Below are positions 7,934-17,500 of a stretch of DNA of 64,000 nucleotides, piece after piece; the stretch's first letter is position 1; each line of letters begins with the position of its first letter. Under the pieces are notes generated by a model. That model did no database searches and was not told where the DNA came from. It saw only the letters and a list, made by a program, of their open reading frames with translations. Made by a program: the position numbers and the translations under genes. The stretch spans positions 59,656 to 123,655 of the forward strand of contig JAFKKM010000010.1 of NCBI GenBank assembly GCA_017305555.1, given 5' to 3'. This DNA is from Hyphomicrobiales bacterium (GTDB lineage Bacteria > Pseudomonadota > Alphaproteobacteria > Rhizobiales > Xanthobacteraceae).

Positions 7934-8746
7934 ATGGGACGTGACGTGATGCGTGAAGGACAGGTGGAACGGCACTTTCGCACCTTGTTTATTTCCGACG
8001 TGCATCTGGGAGCACGAGGATCGCAAGCCGACCGTCTGCTCGATTTTCTCCGCGTCCACGATGCCGAAACCATCTATCTCGTCGGCGATATCGTCGATGG
8101 CTGGGCGCTGAAGTCGCATTGGCACTGGCCGCAATCGCATAACGATTTTGTCCAGAAGATGCTGCGCAAGGTGCGCAAGGGCGCGCGCGTCATCTATGTG
8201 CCGGGCAATCACGACGAATTCCTGCGCTCCTATTACGGCACGCATTTCGGCGGCATCGAGGTGGTCGAGACTGCGATTCACGAGGGTGCGGACGGGCGGC
8301 GCTATCTGGTGATCCACGGCGATATTTTCGACCTCGTGGTGCAGAATGCGCGCTGGCTCGCGCATCTCGGCGACAAGGCTTACGACTTCGCCATTCAACT
8401 GAATCGCCTGGTCAATGCCTGTCGGCGCTGGCTCGGCGTGCCGTATTGGTCGCTGTCGCAATGGGCCAAGCTCAAGGTCAAGAACGCCGTCAACTACATC
8501 GGCGCATTCGAGCAGACGCTCGCGGCCGAAGCGAAGCGATGCGGCGCTGACGGCGTGATCTGCGGCCACATCCATTACGCAACCATTCGTGACGAGCACG
8601 GCATTCGCTACATGAATTGCGGCGACTGGGTGGAAAGCTGCACCGCGCTGGTCGAGCATGATGACGGCCGCTTCGAGATCATCACCTGGACCGAACCGGC
8701 GCGGCGCGCCGTGCCCGCGCCGCCGATCGCCGTGCGCGCCGCTTGA
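7934..8746 (+). CDS. plcP: PlcP-like metallophosphoesterase (UDP-2,3-diacylglucosamine hydrolase family)
   Basis: A 270-residue calcineurin-like phosphoesterase with a full set of metal ligands: DVH (residues 22-24), GDIVDGW (from 51), GNHDE (91-95), HGD (128-130) and GHIHY (211-215). The family includes LpxH and rhizobial or marine PlcP, a phospholipase C that removes phosphate headgroups during phosphate starvation. The PHO box upstream and the translationally coupled glycosyltransferase downstream favour PlcP over a lipid A enzyme. The ATG at 7949 is an alternative start, giving a 5-residue shorter protein. If the PHO box promoter is used, the first ATG would be nearly leaderless. The stop overlaps the next start as TGATG. 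Confidence 0.82.
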   Translation: MGRDVMREGQVERHFRTLFISDVHLGARGSQADRLLDFLRVHDAETIYLVGDIVDGWALKSHWHWPQSHNDFVQKMLRKVRKGARVIYVPGNHDEFLRSYYGTHFGGIEVVETAIHEGADGRRYLVIHGDIFDLVVQNARWLAHLGDKAYDFAIQLNRLVNACRRWLGVPYWSLSQWAKLKVKNAVNYIGAFEQTLAAEAKRCGADGVICGHIHYATIRDEHGIRYMNCGDWVESCTALVEHDDGRFEIITWTEPARRAVPAPPIAVRAA

Positions 8747-9798
8747 TGCGCATCCTGATCGCGACCGACGCCTGGCATCCACAGATCAACGGCGTGGTTC
8801 GCACCGTAACCGCCACGGCGGTGGCGGCGCGAAAACTTGGCGTCGATATTCAGTTTCTGACGCCGGAGTCGTTTCGAACCGTGGCGTTGCCGGGCTACGA
8901 GGGGCTGCGCGTGGCGTTGCCATCGCCGGCGAAAGTGGCACGGTTGATCGAGGCCGCGCAGGCGGACAACATCCATATTGCCACCGAAGGGCCGCTCGGA
9001 ATCATGGTGCGGCGCTATTGCCGCAAGCGCGGCCTGCCGTTCACCACCAGTTTTCACACCCGCTTTCCGGAGTACATCTCGGCGCGTGCGCCTGTTCCGG
9101 AATCATGGGTCTGGGCCGCATTGCGGCGCTTCCATTGGCCGAGCGGCGCGGTGATGGCCGCGACGCCGGCGCTGGCCGATGAATTGCGCGGGCGCGGATT
9201 TCGCAATGTCGTGCTATGGCCGCGCGGTGTCGATACGGCGCTGTTTCATCCACGCGCGGCCGATCTCGGCCTGCCGCGCCCGGTGTTTCTCTCGGTCGGG
9301 CGTGTCGCGGTCGAGAAGAATCTCGAGGCCTTCCTGTCGCTCGATCTGCCCGGCAGCAAGGTCGTGGTCGGTGACGGCCCCGCGCGCGCCGACTTGCAGC
9401 GAAAATTTCCGGATGCCGTTTTTCTCGGCGCGATGACCGGCGAAGCGCTGGCGCGCGCCTATGCCGCCGCCGACGTCTTCGTGTTTCCGAGCCGCACCGA
9501 TACGTATGGATTAGTGCTGCTGGAGGCTCTGGCCAGCGGCGTGCCGGTCGCGGCATTTCCAGCGCCGGGGCCGCGCGACGTGATTGGCTCCGCGCCGGTT
9601 GGCGTTCTGGATGATGATCTGCGCCGGGCTTGTCTCGAGGCGCTGAAAATCACGCGGCAGGATTGCCTCGCGTTTGCGGTAAAACATAGCTGGGCGCACT
9701 CGGCAGAATGCTTCCTCGGGAATATCGCGCGGTCCCGCCATGACGATCCGTGGGTTGCGATAAGATCGGCGCGGGTGCTGGCCGATCCGCGTCGCTAA
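8746..9798 (+). CDS. agt: Family GT4 glycosyltransferase, Agt-like glycolipid synthase candidate
   Basis: A 350-residue GT-B enzyme. The N-terminal acceptor half opens ATDAWHPQINGVVRTV and the C-terminal sugar-nucleotide half has FLSVGRVAVEKNLEAF. The E-x7-E-type donor site region is FPSRTDTYGLVLLEALASG. The ATG at 8746 overlaps the phosphoesterase stop by one base, so translation is coupled. In Agrobacterium and marine alphaproteobacteria a plcP-agt pair replaces phospholipids by glucosyl- and glucuronosyl-diacylglycerol when phosphate is short. The PHO box at 7893 suggests the same here. Mannosyltransferases of the MgtA type look similar, so the sugar and acceptor are inferred. Confidence 0.8.
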   Translation: MRILIATDAWHPQINGVVRTVTATAVAARKLGVDIQFLTPESFRTVALPGYEGLRVALPSPAKVARLIEAAQADNIHIATEGPLGIMVRRYCRKRGLPFTTSFHTRFPEYISARAPVPESWVWAALRRFHWPSGAVMAATPALADELRGRGFRNVVLWPRGVDTALFHPRAADLGLPRPVFLSVGRVAVEKNLEAFLSLDLPGSKVVVGDGPARADLQRKFPDAVFLGAMTGEALARAYAAADVFVFPSRTDTYGLVLLEALASGVPVAAFPAPGPRDVIGSAPVGVLDDDLRRACLEALKITRQDCLAFAVKHSWAHSAECFLGNIARSRHDDPWVAIRSARVLADPRR

Positions 9799-9836
9799 CA
9801 CTTGCTTGCGCGAAGTGACGCGCGTACCAAGTCGGC

Positions 9837-10823
9837 ATGGATCATTCGTCGCCGCTCGCCGTCACCTCTGCCGATATCGATGCCGCAGCGCGTGTGCTTG
9901 CGGCCTATGCGGTGCGTACGCCGCTGTTGTCGTCGCCCGCCTTGGATGCCGCGACCGGCGCGCGGGTGCTGTTCAAGCCGGAGGTCTTGCAGCGCACCGG
10001 CTCGTTCAAGTTTCGTGGCGCCTTCAACAAAATGGCCGCGATTCCCGAGGCCGCGCGCGCGGGCGGCGTGGTGGCGTTTTCCTCCGGCAACCACGCGCAG
10101 GGCGTGGCGGCCGCCGCGCAACTGCTCGGGATGCGTGCCACCATCGTGATGCCGGCCGACGCGCCGCTTGCCAAGCGCGAGCGCACCAAGGCCTATGGCG
10201 CGGAGGTCGTGCTGTACGATCGGCTGCGCGAGGATCGCGAGGCCATCGCGCGTGGTCTGGCGGCCGAGCGTGGCGCGACGCTGGTGCCGCCCTATGATGA
10301 TCCGCAGATTATCGCCGGGCAGGGCACCGTCGGACGCGAGATCGCCGAGGATTTGCATGCGCTCGGCATGACCCCTGATATCGTCGTTGCGCCCGCATCC
10401 GGCGGCGGGTTGGTGGCCGGCATGGCGGTGGCAGTGAAGGCGCGCTATCCGCAGGCCGCGGTGATGACGGCGGAGCCGGCGGGCTTCGACGATCACGCCA
10501 AGTCGTTGCGCGCGGGTGAGCGCGAGGCGCATGACGGCAAAAGCCACACCATCTGCGATGCGCTGATGGCCGCGATCCCCGGTGAGGTCACGTTCGCGAT
10601 CAATCGTCAGCTTGGGGTGCAGGGCGTTGTTGCCTCCGACGACGAGGTCGGCATTGCAGTCGGTGCGGCGTTTCGCGAATTGAAGCTGGTGGTGGAGCCC
10701 GGCGGCGCGGTCGCGCTGGCGGCCTTGCTGGCGGGGCGGCTCAACGCGCGGGGCAAGACCGTAGTGATCGTGCTGTCGGGCGGCAACGTCGATGCCGATC
10801 TATTCGCGCGGCTGATTGGCTGA
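9837..10823 (+). CDS. Threonine/serine dehydratase (PLP, fold type II)
   Basis: A 328-residue enzyme of the catabolic type, lacking the C-terminal ACT regulatory domain of biosynthetic IlvA. The PLP lysine lies in GSFKFRGAFN (Lys58). The substrate loop SSGNHAQGVA is at 83-91, the phosphate-binding glycine loop ASGGGL at 186-191, and the C-terminal LSGGNVD is conserved. It deaminates threonine or serine to 2-oxo acids. Serine racemase and threo-hydroxyaspartate dehydratase belong to the same family, so the exact substrate is open. It stands 38 bp after the glycosyltransferase without an obvious promoter. Confidence 0.88.
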   Translation: MDHSSPLAVTSADIDAAARVLAAYAVRTPLLSSPALDAATGARVLFKPEVLQRTGSFKFRGAFNKMAAIPEAARAGGVVAFSSGNHAQGVAAAAQLLGMRATIVMPADAPLAKRERTKAYGAEVVLYDRLREDREAIARGLAAERGATLVPPYDDPQIIAGQGTVGREIAEDLHALGMTPDIVVAPASGGGLVAGMAVAVKARYPQAAVMTAEPAGFDDHAKSLRAGEREAHDGKSHTICDALMAAIPGEVTFAINRQLGVQGVVASDDEVGIAVGAAFRELKLVVEPGGAVALAALLAGRLNARGKTVVIVLSGGNVDADLFARLIG

Positions 10824-10846
10824 AGCCGTCGTTTATCCGCACTGCC

Positions 10847-12001
10847 TTACGAAAACAGCGCGACCTTTTCCGCCTGGCTCAAGCGTTGAATGCTGGCGAA
10901 GCGGCCGACGCCAGTGAGGCTGCGCGGCCGGATGGTGCCGTTGGCGATCAACGCCGCGCCGAGTGAGGCAGGGCTGTCCTTGCGCAGATCGAACGCCTCG
11001 TCGAGTGTTTGCGAACCGGCGATAACATCGATGTCGGCTTCCGCAGGTTCGTCACCGTCATCCAGTGCGTCGTCGGCGATCTCGGGGTCGTCGGCGGCCA
11101 TCTCCATCGCGATCATATCGAGCACGGCAATATCGTGGGCCTCGTCCGCCGCCGCGATCGCGGCTTCATTCATGGTCGAGGCCGCCGTCGCGGGCTCGAT
11201 ATCCGGCGAGTCGCTTTCGACGACGGACATCGTCTCGATGACCGTCTCCGGTTCGGAAGCCGCGAACGTCGGGGTTGCCAGATCGGGCTCGTCGGCCAAC
11301 GCCGCAGGTGATGCCGTATCCGGCACCACATGGTGCTGGGGTTCGGGCGCCTCGCTCACCGTCTGCGTCTCGTGATGATCACTTGCAGGCTGAGGCGGCG
11401 GCGGAGCGGGAGGTCGGCTGTGCTGCCGGGGCGGAGAAACCGGGGCGGGCGACGATGGCAATTCGCCGCCGGCGAGATCCTCAATGCGTCGGATCAGATC
11501 TGTGAAGATCGCCTCCACCGTATCGCCGGGCGCGATGGCCGAGAGTTGATCGAGGCTGCGATCGATCGTGTTGGCCTGCGCGTCGAGCCCGTCACAGACG
11601 CTGCTGTCGGAGCCGGACTCCCGAAGCATCCAGGCGACTTCGCGAATGGCGCGGACGCTGCGGTAGGCGGTGGCGAAACGCGCCGCCGATGGCTGCCCTT
11701 GCAGCGCGGCGACGGCTTGCTGCCTGGCGGTTTCGACGATGTCGCGGATCGCTGCGAGGGCCTCGGTCAGATCGGCAGGTGCTTCTTTCGTCGTGGCAAG
11801 CGATTGCTCGATCCGCGCGACGGCGTCGAGCACCATGCGGGTATCGGCATTGCGGTTGCGCTTGGCGAACTCGGTGAGGAACCAGCGCCCCCGCGCGGTT
11901 TCCATGAAGACGTCATGGATCGCGGCGTAGTCTGCTTCGCTTGGTGCGGCAGCCTCGACGGGAAGCGATGAGGGGGCGAGCGCTTCGTCGGCCATGGTCA
12001 T
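10847..12001 (-). CDS. Unknown protein: conserved-looking helical N-terminus, long acidic tail
   Basis: A 384-residue protein not recognised. Residues 15-190 look folded and helical, beginning DYAAIHDVFMETARGRWFL and continuing TEFAKRNRNADTRMVLDAVA. A Pro/Gln-rich linker follows, then about 150 residues very rich in Asp, Glu, Ala and Ser. The last 35 residues become basic again (GTIRPRSLTGVGRFASIQRL). There is no signal peptide and no membrane helix. The start is uncertain: ATG at 12001 or 11995, or a longer form from 12070. It is convergent with the dehydratase gene (24 bp apart) and has its own upstream region of about 210 bp. No function is assigned. Confidence 0.8.
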   Translation of the reverse strand: MTMADEALAPSSLPVEAAAPSEADYAAIHDVFMETARGRWFLTEFAKRNRNADTRMVLDAVARIEQSLATTKEAPADLTEALAAIRDIVETARQQAVAALQGQPSAARFATAYRSVRAIREVAWMLRESGSDSSVCDGLDAQANTIDRSLDQLSAIAPGDTVEAIFTDLIRRIEDLAGGELPSSPAPVSPPRQHSRPPAPPPPQPASDHHETQTVSEAPEPQHHVVPDTASPAALADEPDLATPTFAASEPETVIETMSVVESDSPDIEPATAASTMNEAAIAAADEAHDIAVLDMIAMEMAADDPEIADDALDDGDEPAEADIDVIAGSQTLDEAFDLRKDSPASLGAALIANGTIRPRSLTGVGRFASIQRLSQAEKVALFS

Positions 12002-12215
12002 CTCGTTGCGCTGACGCGCGTACGCCGACAATCCCGAAACCGATTTCGGATTGTCGTGTTTCCATGCCAATGTCCGAGTTGCTCCATGCGACTTTCTAAA
12101 TCCTGACGGTCTTGCAAATCCCTTATAGATCCGTGGCGTATCGGTAATAACGAACGCGACGGATTCGCTCCTACCTAACGATCAACATGATCCGCCCCGA
12201 ATCGCAATTGAATTG

Positions 12216-13427
12216 ATGGCGTCTGGCCCCAAAATCCCCACGGATGCCTTGTTTGTGTCGCGGCGATTCGCGATTCGCCTGGGGCTATTCTACGCCGCCG
12301 TGTTCGCCTTGATGGGCGTTCATTTGCCGTTCTTCCCGGTCTGGCTTCAGGCCGTCGGCGTCAGCCCCGCCTGGATCGGCCTGATCGTGGCGGTGCCGTC
12401 GCTCACCCGGTTCACGATCCTTCCTTTCGTCACCGGCCTTGCGGAACGCCGGGGATCGCTGCGACAGGCGTTGATCATCACCGCGCTGCTCACGGCGATC
12501 GGCTTTGCCGTGATCGGTTTGTTTCACGCGCCGGTCGTCATTCTGATCCTGTTCGCGCTGACGGCCTGTGCATGGACGCCGATCCTGCCGTTGACCGATG
12601 CCTATGCGTTGCAGGGCGTCGCCCGCTACGGCCTGAACTACGGGCCGTTGCGGCTTTGGGGATCGGCGGCCTTCGTGATGGGCACGCTGGGCTGCGGAAT
12701 ACTCGCGGATCATCTCGCTGCAATGCATCTGATCTGGGTGATGGCCGGGCTGGCGATTTTCGGCGCGGCGGCCGGCTTTGTGTTGCAGCCACTGGAGGTT
12801 TGCGACGTTGCGATCGCGGCGCGGACCGGTGCAAAACATTTGTTTCGGCAGCCTGCATTCGTCGCCGTCGTCGCTGCTGCTGCGCTCATTCAGGGCAGTC
12901 ACGCAGCGTATTACGGCTTCGCTTCGATCGCGTGGCAGGCATCCGGCCTCGGCAGCGCGACAATTGCCGGGCTGTGGACACTTGGTGTGCTGGCCGAGAT
13001 CGCGATCTTTGCATTGTCGCCGCGCTTTGGAGTGTCGCCGGCCTTGCTGATAGGGATCGGTGGGATGTGCGCCGTGCTGCGCTGGCTGGTGATGGTACAG
13101 ACGCCGTCGTTGCCGGTGCTGGCCGCCGTTCAGTTGCTCCACGGTGCGACCTATGGACTCACCTTGCTCGGAACGATGGGGCTGCTCGTGCGCATCGTCC
13201 CAACGCATGTGATGGCCAGCGCGCAGGGCTATCTGGCGGCGGCGTCGGGCATTGTCATGAGTGGCGCGTCGATTGTGACCGGGACGATGTACGCACGCCT
13301 CGGTGCCGATATCTACGGCGTGATGGCGCTGATGGCGGCGGGTGGCGTGGTCGTGGTGTGGCTGGCGCGACGGAGCCTCGCGCGAGACGCTGAGGGTCAA
13401 CCCCAAAGCGCGGCATCGGGCGGATAG
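12216..13427 (+). CDS. MFS transporter (LacY/HcaT-like branch)
   Basis: A 403-residue protein with about twelve hydrophobic helices. The N-terminal half has LGLFYAAVFALMGVHLPFFP and WLQAVGVSPAWIGLIVAVPS; the loop-2 region reads GLAERRGSLRQALI. This matches the MFS_1-like branch containing NupG, LacY and HcaT, often annotated as 3-phenylpropionate or nucleoside permeases. The substrate cannot be read from sequence. The ATG at 12216 is preceded by an in-frame TTG at 12213. Its 3' end overlaps the convergent epimerase gene by 31 bp, so both genes share their last codons on opposite strands. Import of a dipeptide-related compound for that enzyme is possible but only a guess. Confidence 0.85.
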   Translation: MASGPKIPTDALFVSRRFAIRLGLFYAAVFALMGVHLPFFPVWLQAVGVSPAWIGLIVAVPSLTRFTILPFVTGLAERRGSLRQALIITALLTAIGFAVIGLFHAPVVILILFALTACAWTPILPLTDAYALQGVARYGLNYGPLRLWGSAAFVMGTLGCGILADHLAAMHLIWVMAGLAIFGAAAGFVLQPLEVCDVAIAARTGAKHLFRQPAFVAVVAAAALIQGSHAAYYGFASIAWQASGLGSATIAGLWTLGVLAEIAIFALSPRFGVSPALLIGIGGMCAVLRWLVMVQTPSLPVLAAVQLLHGATYGLTLLGTMGLLVRIVPTHVMASAQGYLAAASGIVMSGASIVTGTMYARLGADIYGVMALMAAGGVVVVWLARRSLARDAEGQPQSAASGG

Positions 13428-14392
13428 ATCGTGCTGCCGTCGTAGTGCAGGCCGTGCTCGCGATCGGTCGCAAGCAGCAGCGGGCCGTCGAGATCGACAT
13501 AGCGGGCGCGCTGGGCCAAGAGCATCGCCGGCGCCATCGCCAGCGACGTCGCGACCATGCAGCCGACCATCACCTGCAACCCCAACGCTTGGGCCGCCTC
13601 GGCCATCGCCATCGCCTCGGTCAGTCCGCCGGTTTTATCGAGCTTGATGTTGATGGCGTCGTAACGGCCGCGCAGGCCGGCGAGGGAGCCGCGATCATGG
13701 ACGCTTTCATCGGCGCAGATCGCGATGGGGCGTTCGACGCTTGCCAGCGCATCATCCTGCCCCGCCGGCAGCGGCTGCTCGATCAAGGTGACGCCGGCGT
13801 CAGTGCAGGCGGCGAGATTCCACGCGAGATTATTGGCGCGCCAGCCTTCGTTGGCATCGACGATCAGTTGCGCGTTCGGCGCGGCGCGACGAACGGCCTT
13901 GATGCGGGCCGCATCGTCGTCCGAACCTAGCTTGATCTTCAACAGTGGCCGATGCGCCGCGGCGCTGGTCGCCTCGGCCATCGCCTCAGGTGTTCCGAGC
14001 GAGATAGTGTAGGCGGTCGTGCACGATCGCGGCGACGGTTGGTGGAAAATGTCCCATACCCGCGATCCCGATCGCTTGGCTTCGAGATCGAGCAGCGCGC
14101 AGTCGAGCGCGTTGCGCGCCGCACCAGCCGGCAGCAGCGTTTGCAGTGTCGCGCGATCCAGTCCCTCGGTCACGTGCGCCTGAAACGATAATACCTGGGC
14201 GAGGGTGCTCTCGGGCGTCTCGCCATAGCGCGCATAGGGCACGCATTCGCCGCGTCCTGAATATTCTCCCGAACGGATATCCGCGACCACCACCACGGCT
14301 TCGGTCTTGCTGCCACGGCTGATGGTGAACGAGCCGGCGATGGGCCAACGCTCGATACGGGCGTGCAGCGTTGATTGGGGAGGCTGCGTCAT
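13397..14392 (-). CDS. Dipeptide epimerase of the enolase superfamily (L-Ala-D/L-Glu epimerase type)
   Basis: A 331-residue muconate-lactonizing-type enolase superfamily enzyme. The catalytic KxK is in LLKIKLG, the metal ligands start with VDANEGW, and ICADESVHD and the second catalytic lysine in INIKLDKTGG follow. The set K, K, D, E, D, K is what AE epimerases carry; mandelate-racemase types lack the last lysine. The enzyme interconverts L-Ala-D-Glu and L-Ala-L-Glu in murein peptide recycling. The start at 14392 (MTQPPQ) was chosen over 14425 because the added residues do not look like the family. It overlaps the convergent MFS gene by 31 bp. Confidence 0.87.
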   Translation of the reverse strand: MTQPPQSTLHARIERWPIAGSFTISRGSKTEAVVVVADIRSGEYSGRGECVPYARYGETPESTLAQVLSFQAHVTEGLDRATLQTLLPAGAARNALDCALLDLEAKRSGSRVWDIFHQPSPRSCTTAYTISLGTPEAMAEATSAAAHRPLLKIKLGSDDDAARIKAVRRAAPNAQLIVDANEGWRANNLAWNLAACTDAGVTLIEQPLPAGQDDALASVERPIAICADESVHDRGSLAGLRGRYDAINIKLDKTGGLTEAMAMAEAAQALGLQVMVGCMVATSLAMAPAMLLAQRARYVDLDGPLLLATDREHGLHYDGSTIYPPDAALWG

Positions 14393-14479
14393 TTGCTTCA
14401 AACCGGGTCGCCGCGCGGGATGCACGATGCGATCGAAGATCGCCAGCGCTCTGCATCGCGCGAATCAAATCTCATCCGA

Positions 14480-14518
14480 CAAAATACAACAAGGCGGGGG
14501 ATTTGGATTCCCCCGCCT
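14480..14518 (-). terminator. Rho-independent terminator of the giant coiled-coil gene
   Basis: Read on the minus strand, GGCGGGGG, a 9-nt loop and CCCCCGCC are followed by TTGTTGTATTTT. It lies about 30 bp after the stop of the gene ending at 14549. Confidence 0.85.
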
Positions 14519-14548
14519 CGATGGTCTTGCTTCGAAACGTTTCGATCG

Positions 14549-17500
14549 TCAGTTCAGCCGACCCGAGGCGTGTGCCAGCATGGTGTAGACCAGGCCGGTT
14601 TCCGAGATCAGGTGGCTGCGCAGCATCGCCGGCCCGCGCTCGTCGCGGGCGACGTCGTCCAGCAGGCGCTCGAACTCGGTGATATAGCGGTCCACCGTCT
14701 GCTTGAAGTTACGGTCCGACCGGTACTTGCGCGCGACTTCGTCGAAGGTCTTCTGTCCGGACGGCGTGTAGAGCCGTTTGCTGAAAGCCTTGTTTTCGCC
14801 GCGCTGATAGCGGTCCCACATCTCGGCCGCGAGATTGCGATCCATCAGATGACCGATGTCGAGCGAGAGCGTTTCCAGCGGATTACCCTGGGACGCCGGC
14901 TGCGATTGCCGCGATCGCGGCGCGTCGTGCTCGTCGGCGATGGTGTCGGCGCGGCTGAGCAGGTCCGACAGCCAACCGTCGCGATCGTCGTTGGATTCGC
15001 CGATGCTCGGGCTGACCGGCGGCGCTTCGGTTCGGTGCGGCATCGGCGTTCCGATATCCGGCGGCGGCAACGTCGCGGCGCTGCTGGTTTGGCGGCGCGG
15101 CGCAGGCCGGGCCGGAACCTCGGCATAGCCTCCGCCGACGGCAGCCATCTGCGGTTCCTCGCGCCGATGCGCCGTGGCGCGCTCGGTGCCGACCACGTCG
15201 GCACCCCGGCCATGGCGTGCGACGATCCGGTTCAGTTCGGCCAGCGCCTCGATCTGGTCGACGATCACCTTGCGCATCTGTGCGGTGTTCTCGGCCGCTT
15301 CCTGCGGCAACTCGAACACGCCGCGGCGAAGCTCCTCGCGCGTCATCTCCAGTTCCTGGTGCATTTCCGAAGCCATCTGCTTCATGCCTTGCACCATCGA
15401 CGCGAACTTGTCGGCGGATTGCCGGAAGATCGTCTCGGTTTCCTGTGTGCTCTTTTCATAGAGCGCGTGCAGCGTGTCGGCGGTGGCCTGGCGCTGCTCC
15501 TCGGCGGCGGTGCGAACCGCTTCGAACTGCCGCGTGATCGTGGCCGAGCCGGTGCCGGCGGTGTCCGCCACCACGCGGGCGATGTCGCGCGCGCGCTCCT
15601 CGGCGGCGGCGAGCGATTCATCGAGCAGCGTCGTGAAGCGCGACAGCCGCTGGTCGAGATCGAGGGTGCGTGCATCGATGGTGCCAACCAGCTGATCGAG
15701 CGCGGCCTTGCGGTCGGCGATCGAACTGTCGGTGTTGCGATTGCTCTGCTCCATCGCGGTGACCGCTTCGACCAGCGCGCGGCCGTGATCCTCGAACTGA
15801 GTGGACAGCCCCGACAATCCCTCGATGGCTTTCGAGGTCTTGGCGTGGAACATCGTCAGTTGATCTTCGAGGCTCTGCGTGGCGTTGCCGCTGCGGGTGC
15901 TGACGTCGGTGATCGCCGCGACGAATTCGGCGACACGCGACACCATCGCGCGTTCGAGCGAATTCAGGTTGTCGTGCGCTCCGGTCAGCACTTCCTGCAA
16001 CAGGATGTTGCCTTCGCGCAGCCGCTCGAACAGCGCCACCGTATCGGTGCGCAGGACCTTGCTGGTTTCCTGCATCTCGGTCACGGCCGCCATCGAGACC
16101 TGACGCGACTGCTCGATGCTTGCGCGCGAGGCCTGCTCGAGATCCTTGAGCGACTTGTTGACCGCGCCGGTGGCGAGTTCACCGGCCGCCGTGATCGAAC
16201 GTGCGACCGTCGAGCCGTTGGTGGCGATCGACTGCGAGAAGTTCAAGCCGCGGCTTTCGATCGCCTTGAGCGCTTCGGAGGTGACGCGCTCGATGTCGAC
16301 GATCAACTGATTGCTCTTGCCGCCGATGGTTTCGACCAGCGATCCGCGCTTGCTGTCCAGCGTCTCCGACAGCCGGTCGGTCTGCTGCGTCATGTAACCG
16401 ACGATCTCGTCGCTCTTGCCGCTGAGAACCGCCTGGAAGCTGTTGCTGGCGCCAATCACCGACTGCTCGATCTCCGCGGCCGTCGCCTTGGCCTTCTGGC
16501 CGGCTTCGTTGGCGGCAGCGACCAGCGAATTCTGGGCGGCGAGGGCGCCGCTCTGGATCGTCTCGACCGAATTGGCCGTGGTCGTGGTGAGCGTCTGTTC
16601 GATGGTGTCGGCCAACGTCCTGATCTGGTTTGCCGTGTCGGATGTGGTCGCAACCAGCGAATTCGACAGCGCCTTCATCTGCTCGGTGGTGTCGGCGGTC
16701 ACGCCGGTGAGAGCACCTTGCGCTTCCCGTGCGCTGCGCAGAATCTGCGCTGCGGTGTCTGAACCGACGGTCGAGAGCATCCGTTCGACGTCGGCGGACA
16801 GCGACCTGACATGCTCCGCCACGCTGCTCGAAGCCGTCACGAGGGTCGCCTGCGCTTCCTGCGCGCCGGAGAGCACGGAGCCGACGGCAGCGGTGCCGAC
16901 CGACGACAGGCTCTGCTCGAGATCGGCGGAGAGTGCCTTGACCTGACCGGACACCTGATCGGTGATGGTCATCAACGTCATCTGCGCCGACCGTGCGCTG
17001 TTCGCGACAGCGTCCGCGGCATTGCTGCCGGCTTCCTTCAGGCTGCGCTCCATGTCGTCGGAAGCCGCCGTCAAGGTCGCGTGCGCGTCGCGGGTGCCGC
17101 TGAGTAGCGCCGCTGCCGTCGAGGCGCTGACGCCCGACAAGGTCTGCTCGATCGTGGTCGAGAGCGACTGCATCTGCGCGACGAGGTCGGTCGATGCGCC
17201 GGTGAGGGTGCTCTGTGCCTCGCGTGCGCTGGTCAGCAGCGTGCTGGCGGTGGTGGCGCCGGCCGCGGTCAGCGTGCGCTCGACATCGGCGGTGAGCGAT
17301 TTGATCTGGCTGGTCGCATCGCTGGACACTGACAGCAGCGAGGCATGGGCATCCTCGGCGCTGCCGCGGATGGCGTTCGCGGCGGTGGAGCCGACGGTGC
17401 CGACCAGTTGCTCGACTTCGGTGGACGCCTGCTTGAGCTGCGTGGTGAGATCCGACGAGACCGACAGCAGGGATTGCTGCGTGCTGCGCGCGCTGCTCTG

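Noticed and set aside
14375..16762. 795-codon plus-strand frame opposite the giant gene
   Set aside because: It is an antisense shadow of the coiled-coil gene, which has clear membrane helices, repeats and a terminator on the minus strand.
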